From 2-02-FULL-55-14 sp964473365 (GTDB lineage Bacteria; Bacteroidota; Ignavibacteria; UBA10030), in NCBI GenBank assembly GCA_964473365.1, contig CAYYOV010000002.1:102117-166116 (forward strand): a stretch of DNA of 64,000 nt, written 5' to 3'. Position 1 is the stretch's first letter, and each line of letters begins with the position of its first letter. Shown here piece after piece: positions 58,069 through 64,000 of this stretch. Below the pieces are notes generated by a model. It saw only the letters and a program-made list of their open reading frames with translations, made no database searches and was not told where the DNA came from. The position numbers were made by a program, and so were the translations under genes.

Positions 58069-60126
58069 ATGCGATCCATCCTCCCCCTGAGGTCCGTTCA
58101 ACGGGCCGTGTCCCTAATCGTGACGCTTCTCCTGGCGATCCAAGTCGCCTGGGCGCAGGTGAGCACGTACTATCAGGGCATTGACACGGCATCTGCCACA
58201 TTCGTTTCGGATCTGCACAATCTTGTGTATCCGCACACGAAGCTTTCCTATTCCATCACGAAGGTTGCGGACATCGCCGCGCGTGACACGACCGGCGGTC
58301 AGAAGTACGTCGACTGTGTATACAGCGGTCATCGCGAGGTCTACACGCCACCGTGGTCTTGGGGAACATTTAGCCGCGAGCACACGTGGTGCCATTCCTG
58401 GATGCCGACCTATTCGTCCACATCCGGCCCGGAGTACTCAGACCTGCATCATCTCTTCCCAACGCACCAGAACAACGCCAACGGCCGCCGGAGTAATCAC
58501 CCGCTTGGCGTTGTGGTCAATGTGTCGTACCAGTACCTCGATGGAAAACTGGGGACGAATGCGGGTGGCCAGGTGGTCTACGAGCCACGGGATCAACAGA
58601 AGGGTGACGCAGCCCGTGCCCTCTTCTATATGGCGACGGCGTACCATGGCGTGAACGGAAACGACTGGTCGTTTGGCCACCTGAACACGGTGACGCTTCC
58701 CGCTCTGAGCGAGGCGCCGCAAGATGTCGAGTTGCTCAAGCAGTGGCACGCTCAAGATCCTCCCGATCCGGCCGAGGTAGCGAGAAACGACTCTGTGCAG
58801 AAATACCAAGGGAATCGAAATCCATTCGTGGACCATCCTGAGTACGCAAAGGTTGTCGATTTTGTGACTATGACGAAATGGTCCGGTGGTCAGATCGACA
58901 CCAGCAACTCAGGTGGAGGAACAGGCGGAAGCGGGAGTGGGGGAGCCGTACCGGGATCTGCACCGCAGGGCATGGCCGTCGTGGTGAACGAGTACTACAA
59001 CACGTCGACAGCCGGATCGGTGGATGAGTGGGTGGAGCTGGTCGTCCTTCAGGACAACGTGGACCTCCGTGGTGTCCGCATCCGAGACCATTCGAACAGC
59101 GGCGTTCCGCAAACGCCTTTCCAGTTCTCTTCGTCAACCCTCTGGTCGTCCGTGGCGCACGGGACCATCATCGTGCTTCTCCAGTCAGGCAGCGCGGTCC
59201 CCGAAGACACGGATCCGGCCGACAAGGTTCTGGTGGCCAAGACCAACAACAGCGCCCTCTTTGCCCCGACGGGTTCGTTCAGTATCGGTGCAACCTCGGA
59301 CGCGATACAGATCCTCACTGCAGATAGTGTCCACATCCATGCGCTGGGCCATGGGACGGCTGTGGGCGCACTTCCGCTTCCGCGGGCGATCGCCTCTGGA
59401 ACCCTGAGCGCTCCTGGGGTCGTCGCGTTCCTGGAGATATCTGACTCGGCTGATTTCAAGCTGAGCGCCAAGGCAGTGGTACTCACCAGCGGCACATTTG
59501 GCATGGCGAACGACGGCAGCGAAGATGCTTTTCTTGCGACACTGCTTCCGGTTCAAGTTGAGTCGTTCCAAGCCGCTCTCTCGGAGCGCGGCGTCCTTCT
59601 TCGATGGCGAACGGTGACAGAGGCGGATAATCTCGGATTCGAAGTGGAGCGAAGGAGCATTGCGGGGGCCGGAACGCGGAACCCGGGCTTCATGAAGGTC
59701 GGTTTTGTGGCGGGCGCCGGGACCAGCACGAGTCCAAGGGAGTATTCATTCGCCGATGCCCCTGCCGCCGGCAGATACGCCTACCGACTGAAGCAGATCG
59801 ACCGGACCGGCGTCCCGGCCTACACGGGTGAGATAGAAGTGGAGGTTGGCTCTGGTGCGCGGCGATTCCATTTAGCTGAACCCTACCCCAACCCGTTCAA
59901 TCCTTCCACGTCGATCGAGTTTTCCCTTGCCGCGCCAGGACTCGCTTCGTTGACCATCTATACCATCCTCGGACAGGAAGTTGCGAGCCTCTTCAACGGC
60001 CCTGCTGATGCGGGTCGGATCTACCGAGTGTCGTGGAACGCGGAGGATGTCCCAAGCGGCCTGTATTTTTCGCGACTCCAGAGTGGAACTGCGACCACGG
60101 TCAAGCGTCTGTTGCTGACGAAGTAG
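58069..60126 (+). CDS. Secreted endonuclease I family protein with lamin-tail and T9SS sorting domains (copy 1)
   Basis: 685 residues. Signal peptide (LIVTLLLAIQVAWAQ). Endonuclease I domain at ~30-285 with SREHTWCHSWMP (His105), SDLHHLFPTHQNNANG and RRSNHPLG, the His/Asn metal site of EndA/Vvn nucleases. A Gly/Ser linker (residues ~285-300) and a lamin-tail-like domain follow (MAVVVNEYYNTSTAGSVDEWVELVV). A short beta module is next (VESFQAALSERGVLLRWRTVTEADNLGFEVERRS). The C-terminal type IX secretion signal is EPYPNPFNPSTSIEFSL. It probably degrades extracellular DNA for nutrition or biofilm turnover. Paralogue of the next gene. Confidence 0.9.
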   Translation: MRSILPLRSVQRAVSLIVTLLLAIQVAWAQVSTYYQGIDTASATFVSDLHNLVYPHTKLSYSITKVADIAARDTTGGQKYVDCVYSGHREVYTPPWSWGTFSREHTWCHSWMPTYSSTSGPEYSDLHHLFPTHQNNANGRRSNHPLGVVVNVSYQYLDGKLGTNAGGQVVYEPRDQQKGDAARALFYMATAYHGVNGNDWSFGHLNTVTLPALSEAPQDVELLKQWHAQDPPDPAEVARNDSVQKYQGNRNPFVDHPEYAKVVDFVTMTKWSGGQIDTSNSGGGTGGSGSGGAVPGSAPQGMAVVVNEYYNTSTAGSVDEWVELVVLQDNVDLRGVRIRDHSNSGVPQTPFQFSSSTLWSSVAHGTIIVLLQSGSAVPEDTDPADKVLVAKTNNSALFAPTGSFSIGATSDAIQILTADSVHIHALGHGTAVGALPLPRAIASGTLSAPGVVAFLEISDSADFKLSAKAVVLTSGTFGMANDGSEDAFLATLLPVQVESFQAALSERGVLLRWRTVTEADNLGFEVERRSIAGAGTRNPGFMKVGFVAGAGTSTSPREYSFADAPAAGRYAYRLKQIDRTGVPAYTGEIEVEVGSGARRFHLAEPYPNPFNPSTSIEFSLAAPGLASLTIYTILGQEVASLFNGPADAGRIYRVSWNAEDVPSGLYFSRLQSGTATTVKRLLLTK

Positions 60127-60168
60127 CGGCAATCAACGGGCACGTGAGTTGGACGAAGGTCCGCAGAA

Positions 60169-60182
60169 CCACAGAGCTGTGG
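60169..60182 (+). terminator. Short palindrome after endonuclease copy 1
   Basis: CCACAGAGCTGTGG, forming a 5-bp stem with loop GAGC, followed by ACCTCATTTGTTTG. Weak terminator candidate 43 bp after the stop. Confidence 0.3.
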
Positions 60183-60321
60183 ACCTCATTTGTTTGCGCA
60201 TGTTGCCCGACCCGGCGGTTCGCCCCGTTCGCGCATGGTCGTTCGTTTCTGTGATTCTCCTCACGTCCCGCTTCGTTCTCCCGCCTCTGTTTCGTATCTT
60301 GCTCCTGCGATCTTGCACCCT

Positions 60322-62103
60322 ATGACCCTCCTCCCCCCATGGATGCGGTCGTGGACGCTGGCGGTCGTTGTTTCCGTCCTCTTTGCGTCTTCGACTGTCG
60401 TTGCTCAGGGCACGTACTACGCGGGAATTGATACCGCGTCTGCGACCTTCGTCCTGGATCTTCATTCGCTCATCTATCCGCACACGAAGCTGTCGTATTC
60501 GATCACGGCCGCGGCGGATATTGCCGCCCGCGACACGACGAACGGGCAGAAATTTGTGGACTGCGTCTACAGTGGCCATCGCCAGGTGTACACGCCCCCC
60601 TGGACGTGGGGAACGTTCAGCCGCGAGCACACGTGGTGCCATTCCTGGATGCCGACCTACTCGTCCGAATCGGGTCCCGAGTATTCCGACTTGCATCATC
60701 TCTTCCCGACGCACCAGAACAACGCCAACGGTCGCCGCAGTAATCACCCGCTCGGTGTCGTGGTCAATGTGTCATACCAGTACCTCGATGGAAAGCTCGG
60801 CACGAATGCGGCCGGCCAGGTGGTCTACGAACCGCGTGATCAACAGAAGGGTGATGCTGCCCGCGCCCTCTTCTATATGGCGACGGCGTACCACGGCGTG
60901 AACGGAAAAGATTGGTCGCTTGGCTACCTGAATAATGTGACCCTTCCCGCCCTGAGCGAAGCGCCGCAGGACGTCGAGCTGCTCAAGCAGTGGCACGTAC
61001 AGGACCCGCCGGATGAGCGGGAGCGTTCGCGGAATGGCTCCGTATTTGCCCTGCAGGCGAATCGAAATCCGTTCGTGGACCATCCGGAGTACGTGAACGT
61101 TATCAATTTTACGACAATGACGAAGTGGTCCGGCGGCCCGGTCGATACGAGCAGCTCAGGTGGCGGAACTTGGGGCGGCGGTACCGTGATACCGGGTTCT
61201 GCACCGCAAGGCATGGCGGTCGTGGTGAACGAATACATGAATGGCGCCGATCCGTCCGCTGAGTGGGTGGAGTTGCTCGTTCTTCAAGAGGGTGTGGACC
61301 TCCGCGGTCTGAGAGTGCGGGACCACAGTTCGAGCGGTACGGCGCAGGCGGCCATCGTGTTTGACAGCGTAGCTGCGTGGAGTGCGGTCCCTCGCGGAAC
61401 TTTGATCGTCATCCATGGTCTCAATAGCGCCGCCGCGGAGGATACGTCATTATCCGACCGCGTCGTGAGCTTGCGGATGTCGAACTCCAAATACTTTCTC
61501 GCGTCGTCCAATTCGTTCAACATTTCGGGAACGACCGACGCCCTCCAAGTGCTGACCGCTTCAGGAACGCACATCCACTCGCTTGGTCATGGAAGCGCGA
61601 TCGGAACGATCCCCATTCCGAAGGGATACGTTGCGGGGAGCTCCTCGGCCGGAAACGTCGTTCGGTTCTCCGGTATCTCCGACTCGCTCGGGTTCACGAA
61701 TTCTGCGAACGCTGAGCATTCCAGTCTAAACACTCCGGGCTTGCCGAACGATGCAGCCGAAGCGCAGTTCATCAGCACGTTGATCGGGCAAGGAGGCACT
61801 TCGGATGTTGGCGAGACCGCACGAGGCACGAGGCCAACGCTGTTCCATCTCAGCGAGCCGTACCCGAACCCGTTCAATCCTGCAACATCAATGGAGTTTT
61901 CGGCGGCCGATTCAGGACCTGCGTTGCTTGTAATCTACAATGTGATCGGCCAGATGGTGGGGACGATCTTCAGGGGGGAACTGGAGGCAGGGCGAACCTA
62001 CACGGCGACCTGGGATGCCGGCAATGCACCCAGTGGTGTGTATATGGCCCGGCTTGAAGGTGGGGGTGCCGTAGCGATGAGGAGGATGATGTTGGTGCGG
62101 TAG
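60322..62103 (+). CDS. Secreted endonuclease I family protein with lamin-tail and T9SS sorting domains (copy 2)
   Basis: 593 residues from the ATG at 60322 (ATG at 60343 is also possible; the longer frame from 60190 is not supported). Signal peptide AVVVSVLFASSTVVAQ. The nuclease half is nearly identical to copy 1 (SREHTWCHSWMPTYSSESG, SDLHHLFPTHQNNANGRRS), offset by about 2,250 bp, which shows tandem duplication. The lamin-tail half has diverged, and the VESFQ-type module of copy 1 is missing. The protein again ends with EPYPNPFNPATSMEF and a T9SS domain. Confidence 0.9.
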   Translation: MTLLPPWMRSWTLAVVVSVLFASSTVVAQGTYYAGIDTASATFVLDLHSLIYPHTKLSYSITAAADIAARDTTNGQKFVDCVYSGHRQVYTPPWTWGTFSREHTWCHSWMPTYSSESGPEYSDLHHLFPTHQNNANGRRSNHPLGVVVNVSYQYLDGKLGTNAAGQVVYEPRDQQKGDAARALFYMATAYHGVNGKDWSLGYLNNVTLPALSEAPQDVELLKQWHVQDPPDERERSRNGSVFALQANRNPFVDHPEYVNVINFTTMTKWSGGPVDTSSSGGGTWGGGTVIPGSAPQGMAVVVNEYMNGADPSAEWVELLVLQEGVDLRGLRVRDHSSSGTAQAAIVFDSVAAWSAVPRGTLIVIHGLNSAAAEDTSLSDRVVSLRMSNSKYFLASSNSFNISGTTDALQVLTASGTHIHSLGHGSAIGTIPIPKGYVAGSSSAGNVVRFSGISDSLGFTNSANAEHSSLNTPGLPNDAAEAQFISTLIGQGGTSDVGETARGTRPTLFHLSEPYPNPFNPATSMEFSAADSGPALLVIYNVIGQMVGTIFRGELEAGRTYTATWDAGNAPSGVYMARLEGGGAVAMRRMMLVR

Positions 62104-62316
62104 GGAGGTAGGTGATCGGAGGCAGTGAACAGGATGCTGGGGCCCGCTGCCAGTGATGGTCAAGTGTTGTCGGCATCCAGACCCTGGGGCCTCTATCGCC
62201 AATTTGCTATTCAATGACGAAAGGGTGATTTTTCGCATATCACTTCAGCCAAGCGCGCTCGTTTCGGCGTTCGTAGATCTCATGCTAATTCAATCTCGTC
62301 ACGTGGAGGAGCGGTC

Positions 62317-64000
62317 ATGAAGGTCCGATCTGGATGGTTGCTTGTCTTCCAGTTTATCTTCGTATTCGTTGGTCAAGCGCAATTCTCGACCATTTCGGCT
62401 GTTGCGTCGAGCGAGCCCTCGAATATTGCGTACGCGGCGTATCAGTCAAGCACGATCAACACGACGGCCTCTGGGATCAAGGTATGGTCGTTCACCATAA
62501 CTGATGCCTCTGGTGATGGACTGCCCACTGAACTTTATATCTTGACGATCCAAGGCGTCGCTCCGGGCATTACGAATCTGGGTTCCGTGATCCGGCGGGC
62601 TGCCCTCTACAATGGCTCGACGCCGGTAAACCAGGTTGACGTCTCATCATCCGTCATTGCATTCACGATTGATCCCTACTTCGTCGTGCCCTCGAATGGT
62701 TCGGCCACGCTCGACCTCTACGTGACATTCGAATCGGTCGTGACCGACAACGAAAAGATCAAATATGCGATCCAAGATGCTCAGTCGAGTGAAGACGCAT
62801 TCCCGTTCACGGGTACCTCTTCAGCTTTTGATCTCTACTCACCGGGAAGTCCGTTCAGTGATGATTCTTTTGACAAGAATCGTCTCGAAGTTTTAGCGAC
62901 GCAACTGGTATTCTCGGGAGAGCCGCTGTACGTCAACCCAAACACGGCCTTCTCGGTGACGGTGACTGCAGCGGATGGGAATGGCAATACTGACCTCGAT
63001 ACAGTTTTGAACGTTACCATCTCTAAGAATTTCGGAGCCGGTGTATTGAGCGCTCCCAGCGGGTTTTCGCAGGCACTTGTTTCGGGCGCCTACACATGGA
63101 CAGATCTTGCGCTCGACACAGAGGACCCGACCGTAACACTAACGACGACCAATACCGGATCGTTAACGAATACAGTCAGTACTGAAATCGAAGTCTCAAG
63201 CGCTTTGTTGATTGAGGACTTTCCGTATGCGCAGAACGCCGCCCTTACCGACCATGGGTGGACAGCGTTTGGTTTTGAGACTTCGACGAATCCGTTGACA
63301 ACCCTGGGCTCAGGTCTGCAATACACTGGATATGGCTCGTCGAGCCGCGGGAACTCAGTCGACATGCAGAGTGTCGGAGGACAGGATGTCTTCAAGAATT
63401 TCACGTCGCAGACTACTGATTCGATCTATCTGTCCTTCATGACTTCAATCAATCTCGTTGGGTCCTCGGGATCTCAACTTGTTGCTTTGGGGGTTCCTAA
63501 TCCAAGTGCGATGGGGAGCCTTCATCTCGTAGTATATACCAAGTGGCTCACCGGCAACAGTATCGCTTTTGGAGTAAGCAAGAACAACGGGTTCCCCTCA
63601 TACACGCCGTTCGTGTATAACCAAGGGCCAACGTACCTTGTTGTAGCGAAGTATAAGTTCAATCCTTCTTCCAACGATGACGTGGCGTACCTCTTTGTCG
63701 AACCGACGCTCAATGGTACTGAGCCAACACCGACGCTGACCGCAAATGCATCCGGAGATGAGGCAGACGCTTCACAGCTTGGCTCTGTGTCGGTCATCCA
63801 GATCGCTGGCGGAGCGGATGCGACGGTGGACGGGATACGGGTCTCCAAGACTTGGTCTTCAACGGCCCTTCCGGTGCAATTATCCAAATCGACGGCCCGA
63901 TCTGAAGGCAGTAGCGTTTTCCTTGCATGGTCGACAACAACAGAGACCGACAATGCTGGCTTCGAGATCGAACGCAGATCGGTCGAAGGCTCACTGTCGA
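62317..64000 (+). CDS. Secreted multidomain protein, probably T9SS-exported, 3' partial
   Basis: Open frame from the ATG at 62317 to the window edge (561 codons) without a stop; a strong GGAGGA lies at 62305-62310. Signal peptide WLLVFQFIFVFVGQAQ. Beta-rich Ser/Thr/Asn-rich repeats follow (WSFTITDASGDGLPTEL, FSVTVTAADGNGNTDLD). A carbohydrate-binding or jelly-roll-like domain is next (LLIEDFPYAQNAALTDHGW, DSIYLSFMTSINLVG). The last residues in view, LPVQLSKSTARSEGSSVFLAW and TETDNAGFEIERRS, are the same module that precedes the T9SS tail in endonuclease copy 1, so a sorting domain beyond the edge is expected. Confidence 0.8.
   Translation, partial: MKVRSGWLLVFQFIFVFVGQAQFSTISAVASSEPSNIAYAAYQSSTINTTASGIKVWSFTITDASGDGLPTELYILTIQGVAPGITNLGSVIRRAALYNGSTPVNQVDVSSSVIAFTIDPYFVVPSNGSATLDLYVTFESVVTDNEKIKYAIQDAQSSEDAFPFTGTSSAFDLYSPGSPFSDDSFDKNRLEVLATQLVFSGEPLYVNPNTAFSVTVTAADGNGNTDLDTVLNVTISKNFGAGVLSAPSGFSQALVSGAYTWTDLALDTEDPTVTLTTTNTGSLTNTVSTEIEVSSALLIEDFPYAQNAALTDHGWTAFGFETSTNPLTTLGSGLQYTGYGSSSRGNSVDMQSVGGQDVFKNFTSQTTDSIYLSFMTSINLVGSSGSQLVALGVPNPSAMGSLHLVVYTKWLTGNSIAFGVSKNNGFPSYTPFVYNQGPTYLVVAKYKFNPSSNDDVAYLFVEPTLNGTEPTPTLTANASGDEADASQLGSVSVIQIAGGADATVDGIRVSKTWSSTALPVQLSKSTARSEGSSVFLAWSTTTETDNAGFEIERRSVEGSLS

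Overview
Chromosomal window of about 60% GC with dense, operonic genes, almost all recognisable housekeeping, envelope or motility functions. The organism is very probably a Gram-negative member of the FCB superphylum, in or near Bacteroidota/Chlorobiota/Ignavibacteriota/Kapabacteria. Three things point there: an LpxC-FabZ fusion, lipid A and BAM/Skp genes in one run, and secreted proteins ending in a type IX secretion (T9SS) sorting domain of the YPNPFNP type. Placing it in Kapabacteria is inference only. No CRISPR, insertion sequence, integrase or phage gene was seen.

Layout. 1-4.0 kb: 3' part of a very large CoA-activase/DUF2229 protein and a small exported protein. 4.2 kb: a CAU-anticodon tRNA. 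4.6-16 kb: a type IV pilus/type II secretion-like machine (PilC, PilB, three minus-strand pilin-like proteins, PilT, a PilM-PilN fusion, a PilO-PilP-like protein, a short PilQ secretin). 16.1-20.8 kb: a giant Ig-repeat lipoprotein with four repeats of about 350 residues. 21-27.4 kb, minus strand: SDR epimerase, GT39-like/TPR protein, UDGb, alpha/beta hydrolase and citrate synthase. 27.6-29.2 kb: DUF4920, a PepSY-TM protein and a pseudouridine synthase. 29.4-31.9 kb: clpC with a clear promoter, leader inverted repeat and terminator. 32.2-42.5 kb: a long envelope operon (uppS, bamA, two skp-like genes, lpxD, lpxC-fabZ, lpxA, lipM, panB, surE). 42.6-44.7 kb: a C39-like peptidase divergent from a Ddl-like ATP-grasp ligase that overlaps a 14-codon leader ORF. 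44.9-48.8 kb: mutS, DUF3109 and RDD. 49-52.5 kb: a class III cyclase with three periplasmic heme-c modules, followed by a PP2C (SpoIIE/RsbU) phosphatase. 52.6-55.8 kb: HerA-like ATPase, msrP, msrQ. 56-57.7 kb: a lipoprotein and a coiled-coil membrane protein. 58-62.1 kb: tandemly duplicated secreted endonucleases with lamin-tail and T9SS domains. 62.3 kb to the end: start of another secreted protein, open at the window edge.

The most distinctive signals are the triplicated heme-c cyclase, whose CXXCH motifs fall at residues 148, 278 and 408 (exactly 130 apart), the ATP-grasp/C39 pair with its mini-ORF, and a set of well-formed -35/-10 promoters. Some of these promoters lie so close to the start codon that leaderless mRNAs are likely.
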